This document shows, piece after piece, positions 7,257-13,201 of a stretch of DNA of 13,201 nt; the first letter of the stretch is position 1; every line of letters begins with the position of its first letter. The stretch is from Rhodocyclaceae bacterium (lineage in GTDB: Bacteria; Pseudomonadota; Gammaproteobacteria; Burkholderiales; Rhodocyclaceae): positions 1-13,201 of the forward strand of contig JAFSWK010000212.1 in NCBI GenBank assembly GCA_017444505.1, in the 5' to 3' direction. The position numbers were made by a program, and so were the translations under genes. The notes beneath the pieces were generated by a model. It was not told the origin of the DNA. It saw only the letters and a program-made list of their open reading frames with translations, and ran no database searches.

Positions 7257-7283
7257 CTAACGGTGTTCTGCGGGGAAACTTTA
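7257..7283 (-). promoter_or_regulatory. fliC: Sigma-28 (FliA) promoter of the flagellin gene
   Basis: On the minus strand TAAAGTTT (7283-7276) matches the FliA -35 element exactly. Eleven bases later ACCGTTAG (7264-7257) matches the -10 consensus GCCGATAA at five of eight positions. The 11-base spacing is the canonical one. Transcription would start near 7250, giving a leader of about 78 bases. This places fliC in the late (class 3) flagellar regulon. Confidence 0.82.
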
Positions 7284-7442
7284 GCCTTTTTTTGCTTTTT
7301 GTGCAGCCCGCTTGCGTCAACTTGTGTGCAGAAGGCCGACAGCAGGGCGAACCGGCAGGCGGGCGCTGGCTGCCATGCCGGAATAAGGTCGCGCGCAGCG
7401 GCAGCGTACCTTACGTTACGACAGACAGATTTCGGGCGGGTT

Positions 7443-7448
7443 TACAAT
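7443..7448 (+). promoter_or_regulatory. Candidate -10 hexamer for the ydbH operon
   Basis: TACAAT matches the sigma-70 -10 consensus at five of six positions and lies 36 bases before the chosen ydbH start. The -35 region (GACAGA at 17-base spacing) is weak, so this is only a candidate. Confidence 0.35.
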
Positions 7449-7483
7449 GCGGGCTTGTTCCGGCTTTCCTGCGCCGTCCCGTC

Positions 7484-9475
7484 ATGCCTTTTCGCCGCTT
7501 TGTTTCCGCCGCCCTGCTCTTGCTGCCGCTGGCCGCGCAGGCGGTTACGCTGACACTTTCGGCAGACCGTTTGCAGCACGGCGAACAGGCGCTGGAAGAG
7601 GTGCGCATGGTAGCGGAACTTTCCGGCACGGACGCCCAGACGGCGCAAATCACACTTTCCGCCGCGCGCGGGGCGCTGGCGGGGCTGGAAACCGGCGCCT
7701 GGCAGCTTGCCTGCACGAAGCTGGCGCTTTCCGCCCACGGCGCGCACTGCGAGAACGGCACGCTCAATATTGATGGCTTCGCGCCCATCGCGCTGCACGG
7801 CCAGTGGCAGGCGGACGGTAATCACGGGGCGCTGAAGCTGCATCAGGGCGAAGGCAGCGTGCAGGCTTCCTTGCAGGCCGATGGCGGCGCGGAATTGACC
7901 TTCACCAAACTGCCGCTAGCGACGCTGGCAAGCAAACTGCCAGCATTGCAGGCGTATTCGCCCGAAGCGATGCTTTCCGGCACGCTGCGCTGGCAGCCGC
8001 AAGGGGCGAGCCTTTCCGCGCAGGCGGAAATTACCGAGGGGCGCTTTGGCACGGCAGATGGCCTGTTTGCGGGCGACAAGCTGCATCTTGCGCTGCAACT
8101 GGAAGCGGCGCGCAAAAAGGAAGGCTGGGCGGGCACGGCGGAAATCGACTGGAAAACGGGCGAGGCGTTTTTCAATCCGCTCTACATCACCGCCGAACAT
8201 TTGCCGCATATACATATGCAGGCGACGCTATCGGCAGACGGCAAGGAACTGCATATTGCACGCCTTGCGCCCACCGTGGCCGATATGCAGGGCATTGAGG
8301 CGGATGGTTTGCTGGCACTGGAACCGCTGCAACTGCGGCGCGGGCGCGTGCGCTTTTCCGATGCGGATCTGGCGCGCATCGGCGCGCGCTGGCTCGCGCC
8401 CGTGCTGTTTCCCGATGACCCGCAAAAGGCGCTGTTCACCGGCCACGCGGAAGGTGAAATCGCCTTCGACGATGGGCGGCTGGATGCGCTGGATGTGCGC
8501 GTGAAAGACGCCAGTCTCGATGTGCCTTCGCGCCCGCTGCGGCTGGGGCCGATGGATGGCGAAATTCCCTGGCGGCGCACGGATGCGGGGCGTTTCCATC
8601 TGCATGTTGCGGGCGGCCAATGGCACAAACTGGCGCTGGGCGCGTTTGCGCTGGAAGGGCATTTCAACGGGCCGGAAATCCATTTTGCGCCCATCCGGAT
8701 GCCGATTGTCGACGGCGCGCTGCGACTGGATGATTTCACGCTGCGCCACGTTTCCAACGATGGCTGGTATGGCGAGGGCAGCGCGCGCATTGAGACGATG
8801 ACGATGGAGGCGCTTTCTGCGGCGCTGGATTTGCCCGAAATGCACGGCGTACTGGCCGCCGAATTGCCCGGCCTGCAAATGCGCCCGGGCGAAATCCGCT
8901 TGGACGGGCAACTGACCGTTGGCGTCTTTGACGGCATCCTTGCGGCGCGCGATTTGCGCATTCTGGAACCCTTCGGCAGCACCTCGCGCCTGACCACCAA
9001 CATTGCCGCGCATCGGCTGGATTTGTACCAACTCAGCCGCACCTTCGCTTTCGGCAACATGCAGGGGCTGATTGACGGCACGGTGGACAGTCTGGTGTTG
9101 CACCGCTGGCGCCCCATCTCTTTTCGCGCCCGCATTACCAGCAGCGAGGGCGGCCACAATCGCCTGATTAGCCAGCGCGCGGTGGAAAACCTCACCGAGA
9201 TGGCCGGCGGCATGGCGTCGATTCAGCGCGCCGTGCTGCGCGTGTTCAAAAATTTCAATTACCGGCGGCTCGGCGTGGGCTGCGTGCTGGAAGAAGGCGT
9301 GTGCACGCTCTCGGGCATTGACGACAACGGCACGGGCGAAAGAATGGTGTTTGTAGAAGGCAGCGGTATCCCCGCGTTGAGCATCGTCGGCTACAATCGC
9401 CGCGTTGACTGGAGCGAATTCGTCGACCGTCTGCAAGCGGTCATCGAAAGCAACCGCGACCCAATCATCGAATAA
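7484..9475 (+). CDS. ydbH: YdbH-like intermembrane (AsmA/TamB-like) protein
   Basis: In E. coli, YdbH is an AsmA-like protein that spans the periplasm and, with the lipoprotein YnbE, forms a bridge between the membranes for phospholipid transport. Start chosen at ATG 7484 because it begins a signal or anchor sequence (MPFRRFVSAALLLLPLAAQA); the frame is open further upstream, but that part overlaps the fliC leader and looks non-coding. No clear ribosome binding site precedes it. The product has 663 residues, against 879 in E. coli. It is made of alternating short strands with few cysteines, as expected of a beta-groove protein. The C-terminal region (about 450-660; RLDGQLTVGVFDGIL, MQGLIDGTVDSLVLHRW, LSIVGYNRRVDW) resembles the YdbH/dicarboxylate-transport family domain. 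The ynbE and ydbL genes directly downstream strongly support the call. Confidence 0.82.
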   Translation: MPFRRFVSAALLLLPLAAQAVTLTLSADRLQHGEQALEEVRMVAELSGTDAQTAQITLSAARGALAGLETGAWQLACTKLALSAHGAHCENGTLNIDGFAPIALHGQWQADGNHGALKLHQGEGSVQASLQADGGAELTFTKLPLATLASKLPALQAYSPEAMLSGTLRWQPQGASLSAQAEITEGRFGTADGLFAGDKLHLALQLEAARKKEGWAGTAEIDWKTGEAFFNPLYITAEHLPHIHMQATLSADGKELHIARLAPTVADMQGIEADGLLALEPLQLRRGRVRFSDADLARIGARWLAPVLFPDDPQKALFTGHAEGEIAFDDGRLDALDVRVKDASLDVPSRPLRLGPMDGEIPWRRTDAGRFHLHVAGGQWHKLALGAFALEGHFNGPEIHFAPIRMPIVDGALRLDDFTLRHVSNDGWYGEGSARIETMTMEALSAALDLPEMHGVLAAELPGLQMRPGEIRLDGQLTVGVFDGILAARDLRILEPFGSTSRLTTNIAAHRLDLYQLSRTFAFGNMQGLIDGTVDSLVLHRWRPISFRARITSSEGGHNRLISQRAVENLTEMAGGMASIQRAVLRVFKNFNYRRLGVGCVLEEGVCTLSGIDDNGTGERMVFVEGSGIPALSIVGYNRRVDWSEFVDRLQAVIESNRDPIIE

Positions 9476-9495
9476 ACCCGCACGGAGAACGCCCA

Positions 9496-9723
9496 ATGTC
9501 CTTTGCCCCATTTCGATTGACCCCGGCGCTGGCGCTGCTGCTCGCCGCCTGCGTGACCATCAATATTTATTTCCCCGCCGCCGCTGCCGAAAAAGCGGCA
9601 GACAAAATCATCGACGATATCTGGCAAACCGCCCCCGGCGAGGATTTGCCCGACCAGATGCCCGACCCGACACAGCCTGAGCCTGCCGCCGACAAACCTT
9701 CTCAACAAGGAGACGCCCAATGA
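9496..9723 (+). CDS. ynbE: YnbE-like outer-membrane lipoprotein
   Basis: This 75-residue protein has a short hydrophobic signal and a lipobox LAAC, with lipidation predicted at Cys19 (signal peptidase II). The mature part begins with VTINIYFP, a beta-strand-like stretch, followed by AAAAEKAADKIIDDIW and a proline/aspartate-rich tail. In E. coli, YnbE stacks through such an N-terminal strand onto the C-terminus of YdbH at the outer membrane. The residue after Cys19 is not aspartate, so outer-membrane sorting is expected. GGAG precedes the ATG and the gene starts 20 bases after ydbH. The family name rests on lipobox, strand and position, since the sequence differs from E. coli YnbE. Confidence 0.78.
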   Translation: MSFAPFRLTPALALLLAACVTINIYFPAAAAEKAADKIIDDIWQTAPGEDLPDQMPDPTQPEPAADKPSQQGDAQ

Positions 9724-10169
9724 GTATCCGCACCGCCTTCTTGCGCCGGAGCGCCTGCGCCGCCCTGCTTGCTTCATCGGCGCTGCTGTTTTCGCCCGCT
9801 CCCGCCGTCGCGCAACAGACCGATTTGTCGGTCAACACGCCCGCCATCACCGCGCTGAAAGAGACCATGCGCGGGCGCCGCCCGCAACTGGGGCCGCTCT
9901 TCAAGGCCGGTGCGCTGGGCATGGACAATCAGGGCAACGTTGCCCTGCGCGATGCCAACGCCGTGCCGCTGCCGCAACGCGCTCAGGTCAATTCGCTGAT
10001 TTCGGCGGAAAACAAAGACCGCGCCGCGCTCTACCGCGAAATCGCACGCGCCAACGGCCATCCGGAATGGGAAAAAGACGTGCGCAAGACCTTCGCCCAG
10101 CGCTGGCGCGAACGCGCGCCCGCCGGCTGGTGGATACAGGCCGAAGACGGCGAGTGGAAGCGCAAGTAA
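9720..10169 (+). CDS. ydbL: YdbL-like periplasmic protein (DUF1318)
   Basis: The 149-residue product starts with a signal peptide (SACAALLASSALLFSPAPAVA, cleavage expected after about residue 31). The mature domain fits the YdbL/DUF1318 family: MRGRRPQLGPLFKAGALG, then NSLISAENKDRAALYREIAR (related to the INAERKASYQ segment of E. coli YdbL), ending GWWIQAEDGEWK. YdbL is a periplasmic partner of YdbH-YnbE that modulates the bridge. The start overlaps the ynbE stop as ATGA and has AAGGAG upstream, so the pair is translationally coupled. It closes the three-gene operon and is followed by a terminator. Confidence 0.85.
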   Translation: MSIRTAFLRRSACAALLASSALLFSPAPAVAQQTDLSVNTPAITALKETMRGRRPQLGPLFKAGALGMDNQGNVALRDANAVPLPQRAQVNSLISAENKDRAALYREIARANGHPEWEKDVRKTFAQRWRERAPAGWWIQAEDGEWKRK

Positions 10170-10203
10170 CACGCACGCCGCCACATTCGCCGTTCGGCAA
10201 AAC

Positions 10204-10235
10204 AAAAACGGAGCCTGTGCTGGCTCCGTTTTTTT
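10204..10235 (+). terminator. Bidirectional rho-independent terminator between ydbL and the SafE-like gene
   Basis: A 12-base-pair stem (AAAAACGGAGCC with GGCTCCGTTTTT, loop TGTGCT) has a T run on its plus side and, read from the minus strand, a TTTTTGTTTT run. It can end both the ydbH operon and the convergent hemN-SafE transcript. Confidence 0.92.
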
Positions 10236-10259
10236 CGCGTGGGGTCTGTGCAGGCGCGT

Positions 10260-10988
10260 TCAGCCGGTGACGCACAGCGCGCCGCGCCAGATAGCATCAC
10301 TCAGGCGCGGGGCGTGGTAGAACAAGCCAATCAAGCCCATCGCCATCACCAGCAACCCTGCCACGATGCGCACGGGTGTGCAGCGCGTCCATTCCCGAAA
10401 GGCGCGAAACGCCATGCCCGCCAGCAGCAGATTGGGCAGCGTGCCCAGCCCGAAAGCGAGCATGGTGAGCGCGCCGCGCGCCGCCGAGCCGGAAAACAAG
10501 GCAGTCGCCAACATGCCATAAACCATCGCACAAGGCAGAAAGCCCCACAACAAACCTAGCGGCAGCGCCTGCGCGACACCGCGCACCGGCAACCAGCGGC
10601 GGGTAAGCGGCTGCACGCGCCGCCACAAATGCGAACCTGCGCGTTCCAGCGGCGCGAGCAAACGGGTGCGCCCCATCAAATACAAGCCCATCGCAACCAG
10701 CAACAGGTTTGCAAACACATACAACACCATCTGCACCGACAGGACGTTTTCCAGCAGCAGGCTGGATGCGCCCAGTGCGCCCAGCAGCGCGCCCAGCACG
10801 CAATACGTCGCCACGCGCCCGGCGCTGTACGCAAAATGAATCGCCCAGATGCGCGCGCGCGGCAAAAGCGGTTGCACGTCCCCGCCGGTGGAAGCGCCCA
10901 GCGCGCCAACAATGCCGCCACACATGGCAACGCAGTGCACGCCGCTCATCAAGCCCATCAGGAAGACGGCGAGGTAGTGTTGTGCCAC
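10260..10988 (-). CDS. TauE/SafE-family (UreH-like) membrane protein, probable role in cytochrome oxidase or metal homeostasis
   Basis: This 242-residue inner-membrane protein has about six hydrophobic segments (roughly 6-30, 52-74, 85-106, 139-165, 172-196 and 206-225). It carries the HCVAMCGG motif (His18, Cys19, Cys23) in the first helix and GFLPC (Cys153) in the fourth. This signature marks the SafE/UreH-like transmembrane group, often annotated as sulfite exporter, whose members frequently sit with cbb3 oxidase maturation genes. The conserved cysteine and histidine residues suggest metal (copper) handling, but that is inference. The gene begins 6 bases after the hemN stop, so the two are almost certainly cotranscribed, and fnr is next door. 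No sulfite transport function should be assumed. Confidence 0.85.
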   Translation of the reverse strand: MAQHYLAVFLMGLMSGVHCVAMCGGIVGALGASTGGDVQPLLPRARIWAIHFAYSAGRVATYCVLGALLGALGASSLLLENVLSVQMVLYVFANLLLVAMGLYLMGRTRLLAPLERAGSHLWRRVQPLTRRWLPVRGVAQALPLGLLWGFLPCAMVYGMLATALFSGSAARGALTMLAFGLGTLPNLLLAGMAFRAFREWTRCTPVRIVAGLLVMAMGLIGLFYHAPRLSDAIWRGALCVTG

Positions 10989-10994
10989 CGCGGT

Positions 10995-12407
10995 TCAGAT
11001 AACGCGCGAATAGCGCCGCCCTTCGCGGCTGGCGCGCAGGTGCGCATCAAAAACCATGGCAATGGCGCGCACCAGCATCCGCCCGGCAGGCAGCACGGAA
11101 ATCCAGTCGTCCCCCACGGTGAGCAGACCGGCGGCTTCCATTTCTTTGAGATCCTGCAATTCCGGCGCGAAGTATTCGCGGAACTGGATCAGGTAGGCTT
11201 CTTCAATGGCTTCGATGGAAATTTCAAAGTGGCACATCAGCGCCTGGATGACGGCGCGGCGCAATACGTCGTCCGCAGTCAGTTCCAGCCCGCGCAGCAC
11301 CGGCAGGCGGTCTTCATCGAGCGCGGCGCAGTATTCATCCAGCGTCTTCACGTTCTGCGCGTAGGTGGGGCCAATCTTGCTGATGGCCGAGACGCCAAAG
11401 GCCATCAGGTCGCACTCGGCGCGCGTGGAATAGCCCTGAAAATTGCGGTGCAGCCGCCCTTGACGTTGCGCCACGGCCAGTTCGTCATCGGGGCGGGCGA
11501 AGTGATCCATGCCAATGTAGACGTAGCCCGCGCCGGTGAGCCGCGCGATGGCCATCTGCAAGATTTCCAGCTTTTCATCCGGCGGCGGCAGTTGCGCTTC
11601 ATCAATGCGCCGCTGCGGCATGAAGAGTGTGGGCAGATGCGCATAGTTATAGAGCGAGATGCGATCCGGCAGAATTTCCAGCACGGTGTCGATGGTGCGC
11701 CCCACGCTGGCCAGATTCTGCAAGGGCAGGCCGTAAATGAGGTCCATGCTCACCGAGTGAAAACCGTTGTCGCGCGCGGCGCGGATGACGGTTTCTACCT
11801 CTTCGCGGCTTTGCACGCGGTTGACCGCCTGCTGCACGCAGGGTTCAAAATCCTGCACGCCGACGCTCATGCGGTTAAAGCCCAGCTCGGCCAGCAGGCG
11901 CACCGTCTCGGGCGAGACCTTGCGCGGGTCGACCTCAATGGAATATTCGCCGCCTTCCATCAGCTCAAAATGGCGGCGCACCGTGCCCATCAGCGTGCGC
12001 AGTTCGTCATCGGAAAGGAAAGTCGGCGTGCCGCCGCCCAGGTGCAGTTGCGTGACCTGGCGCACACCGGCCAGCGCCGCCACCTGCATTTCGACCTCTT
12101 TATCCAGATAGCGCAAATAGCGGGCGGACAGAGAATGGTCTTTGGTGACAATTTTGTTGCAGGCACAGTAGTAACAAACCGTGTTGCAAAACGGGATGTG
12201 GAAGTATAATGAGAGAGGTTTGACCACGCCACCGCAGGCAGCGCGATCCCCCAACCATCGCTGCAAGGCGGCTGCATCGAATGTCGGCACAAACCTGTCT
12301 GCCGTCGGGTACGACGTGTAGCGCGGGCCATTGATATCGAACCGACGTATCAGCTCGGGGTCAAAAACCAGGTTGGGACTTTCCAGTGTTTTTTCGTTGT
12401 TATTCAT
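10995..12407 (-). CDS. hemN: Oxygen-independent coproporphyrinogen III oxidase
   Basis: HemN is a radical SAM enzyme that decarboxylates coproporphyrinogen III to protoporphyrinogen IX without oxygen, which lets cells make haem under low oxygen. The 470-residue product has the cluster motif C-x3-C-x2-C-x-C (Cys74, Cys78, Cys81, Cys83 in FCNTVCYYCACNK), the SAM-binding LGGGTPTFLS and the HemN N-terminal signature GPRYTSYPTA. The C-terminal HemN domain includes YIGMDHFARPDDELA and LHRNFQGYST. This marks true HemN rather than HemW. The ATG at 12407 has no clear ribosome binding site and overlaps a 9-codon upstream frame (12400-12429). It heads an operon with the SafE-like gene and is divergent from fnr across a perfect FNR box, so low-oxygen induction is likely. 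Confidence 0.97.
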   Translation of the reverse strand: MNNNEKTLESPNLVFDPELIRRFDINGPRYTSYPTADRFVPTFDAAALQRWLGDRAACGGVVKPLSLYFHIPFCNTVCYYCACNKIVTKDHSLSARYLRYLDKEVEMQVAALAGVRQVTQLHLGGGTPTFLSDDELRTLMGTVRRHFELMEGGEYSIEVDPRKVSPETVRLLAELGFNRMSVGVQDFEPCVQQAVNRVQSREEVETVIRAARDNGFHSVSMDLIYGLPLQNLASVGRTIDTVLEILPDRISLYNYAHLPTLFMPQRRIDEAQLPPPDEKLEILQMAIARLTGAGYVYIGMDHFARPDDELAVAQRQGRLHRNFQGYSTRAECDLMAFGVSAISKIGPTYAQNVKTLDEYCAALDEDRLPVLRGLELTADDVLRRAVIQALMCHFEISIEAIEEAYLIQFREYFAPELQDLKEMEAAGLLTVGDDWISVLPAGRMLVRAIAMVFDAHLRASREGRRYSRVI

Positions 12408-12461
12408 AAGGAATCGGGAGTTTCTTCATAGACGTTGTGGCCGCCCGCCGTGCGGGGCATA

Positions 12462-12467
12462 ACTTTC
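12462..12467 (-). promoter_or_regulatory. hemN: Candidate -10 hexamer for an FNR-activated hemN promoter
   Basis: On the minus strand GAAAGT lies exactly 22 bases past the FNR box, the spacing of a class II FNR-activated promoter (box centred at -41.5). It keeps the key A at position 2 and T at position 6 but matches TATAAT at only three of six positions. The leader would be about 48 bases. Confidence 0.35.
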
Positions 12468-12489
12468 TCAAAATTCAGGGAAAGCGTGC

Positions 12490-12503
12490 TTGATGCGCAT
12501 CAA
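12490..12503. promoter_or_regulatory. FNR box (perfect palindrome)
   Basis: TTGATGCGCATCAA is an exact match to the FNR consensus TTGAT-N4-ATCAA and is fully palindromic. It lies 39 bases before the fnr start and 82 bases before hemN, in the divergent intergenic region. It could activate hemN and the SafE-like gene and autoregulate fnr. The FNR encoded beside it keeps the E-x2-SR recognition residues that read this site. Confidence 0.9.
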
Positions 12504-12542
12504 CGAATATGCAGGAGCTTTCACCCGCCGGGAGGCTTTTGA

Positions 12543-13201
12543 GTGTTGCGACCCAATCCTGTACCCGTCACCGTCGCGGATATCCGCAAAAACTGCTCGC
12601 AATGCCACTTGCTGGAGTTGTGCCTGCCCTTCGGCATGACCGAGACCGAAATCAACCGCCTGGAACAGCTCATCGAAAGCCGCCGCCGCGTGTTGCGCAA
12701 CAAGCCGCTGTACCGCTGCGGCGACCCCTTTGAAGCCATCTACGCCATCCGCACCGGTTCGTTCAAGACGGACGTGCTGCTTGAAGACGGGCGCCAGCAG
12801 GTCACCGGCTTTCAGATGACCGGCGAAATCCTCGGCCTGGACGGTATCGGCACCGAACGCCACACCTGTAACGCGATTGCCATGGAAGACAGCGAAGTGT
12901 GCGTCATCGAATACCGCCAGCTGGAATCGCTGGCGCGCGAGGTCGAAGGTTTGCAGCATCAGTTTCACAAGGTGATGAGCCGCGAGATTGTGCGCGACCA
13001 CGGCGTCATGATGCTGCTCGGCTCGATGCGCGCCGAAGAGCGCCTCGCCGCCTTCTTGCTGAACCTCTCGCACCGCCTGTCCATTCGCGGTTTTTCCTCT
13101 GCCGAGTTTCATTTGCGCATGACGCGCAACGAAATTGGCTCCTACCTTGGGCTGAAGCTGGAAACCGTCTCACGCGCCTTCTCGCGCTTGCAGGAAGAAG
13201 G
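12543..13201 (+). CDS. fnr: FNR-family anaerobic transcription regulator (partial, C-terminus outside window)
   Basis: FNR binds a [4Fe-4S] cluster when oxygen is low, dimerises and controls anaerobic and microaerobic genes. The start is the GTG at 12543: an in-frame TGA lies just before it and GGGAGG sits 7 bases upstream. The visible 219 residues include all four cluster cysteines: Cys18, Cys21 and Cys27 (C-x2-C-x5-C in NCSQCHLLELC) and Cys109 (RHTCNAIA). Next come the cyclic-nucleotide-binding-like beta barrel (about 28-140), the dimer helix, and a CRP-type helix-turn-helix whose recognition helix ETVSRAFSRL (207-216) keeps the FNR-specific E and SR residues. About 30 residues are expected beyond the edge. 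The four cysteines and the FNR box beside it separate it from CRP or Dnr types. Confidence 0.96.
   Translation, partial: MLRPNPVPVTVADIRKNCSQCHLLELCLPFGMTETEINRLEQLIESRRRVLRNKPLYRCGDPFEAIYAIRTGSFKTDVLLEDGRQQVTGFQMTGEILGLDGIGTERHTCNAIAMEDSEVCVIEYRQLESLAREVEGLQHQFHKVMSREIVRDHGVMMLLGSMRAEERLAAFLLNLSHRLSIRGFSSAEFHLRMTRNEIGSYLGLKLETVSRAFSRLQEE

Larger units (their letters stand above)
7173..7483. other. Divergent fliC/ydbH intergenic region
   Basis: This 311-base gap contains the sigma-28 promoter of fliC (7257-7283), a roughly 78-base fliC leader with a small inverted repeat around the ribosome binding site (7174-7204), and a candidate ydbH promoter near 7443. The stretch between about 7290 and 7410 shows no gene or recognisable site to me. 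Confidence 0.6.

Noticed and set aside
7352..7381. CCGGCA/TGCCGG inverted repeat in the fliC-ydbH gap
   Set aside because: The loop is long and no T run follows in either direction, so it is not a terminator; no known operator matches.
8228..9511. Minus-strand open frame opposite ydbH
   Set aside because: Shadow frame; the opposite strand has a signal peptide, operon context and downstream partners.
10629..12209. Plus-strand open frame opposite hemN and the SafE-like gene
   Set aside because: It runs antisense through two recognised genes and has a histidine/glutamine-rich shadow composition.
12205..12210. Perfect TATAAT on the plus strand
   Set aside because: It lies inside the hemN coding sequence, antisense, with no gene positioned to use it; taken as chance.
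12468..13112. Minus-strand open frame opposite fnr
   Set aside because: The plus strand encodes FNR with all four cluster cysteines and a helix-turn-helix.

Overview
The window looks like a piece of a GC-rich, flagellated chromosome, most likely from a betaproteobacterium. The grounds are the glyA-nrdR-ribD order, a single-chain class I fumarase, a four-cysteine FNR beside hemN, and the sequence character of the flagellin. No 16S or other taxonomic marker is present, so the assignment is an inference. Gene density is high and most genes are ordinary core genes. No rRNA, tRNA, CRISPR array or transposase was seen.

Layout, left to right. (1) Positions 2-2351, minus strand: a glyA-nrdR-ribD operon read leftwards (serine hydroxymethyltransferase, repressor of ribonucleotide reductase genes, riboflavin deaminase/reductase); ribD runs off the left edge. 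(2) Positions 2477-4009, plus strand: a class I fumarase, divergent from glyA. (3) Positions about 4050-4494: an orphan BrnA-type antitoxin preceded by an apparent C-terminal remnant of its BrnT toxin, closed by a strong terminator. (4) Positions 4622-5357, minus strand: a PaaI-type hotdog thioesterase and an unrecognised 63-residue protein in an AT-richer patch. (5) Positions 5494-7283: a solitary flagellin gene with its own terminator and a good sigma-28 promoter. (6) Positions 7484-10169, plus strand: a ydbH-ynbE-ydbL operon, whose E. coli counterparts form a bridge between inner and outer membrane used in lipid homeostasis, ended by a bidirectional terminator. (7) Positions 10260-13201: a hemN-safE-like operon (minus) divergent from fnr (plus, cut by the right edge), with a perfect FNR box between them.

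The genes form several independent functional groups. glyA and nrdR link one-carbon supply and control of dNTP synthesis. hemN, the SafE-like membrane protein and fnr form a low-oxygen group (anaerobic haem synthesis, probable metal or cytochrome oxidase maturation, oxygen sensing) that probably shares one FNR site. The ydb operon serves the cell envelope. The most unusual spots are the decayed brnT in front of an intact brnA, the shortened YdbH, the isolated fliC, and the small unknown gene at 5166-5357. I did not find a convincing new multi-gene system.
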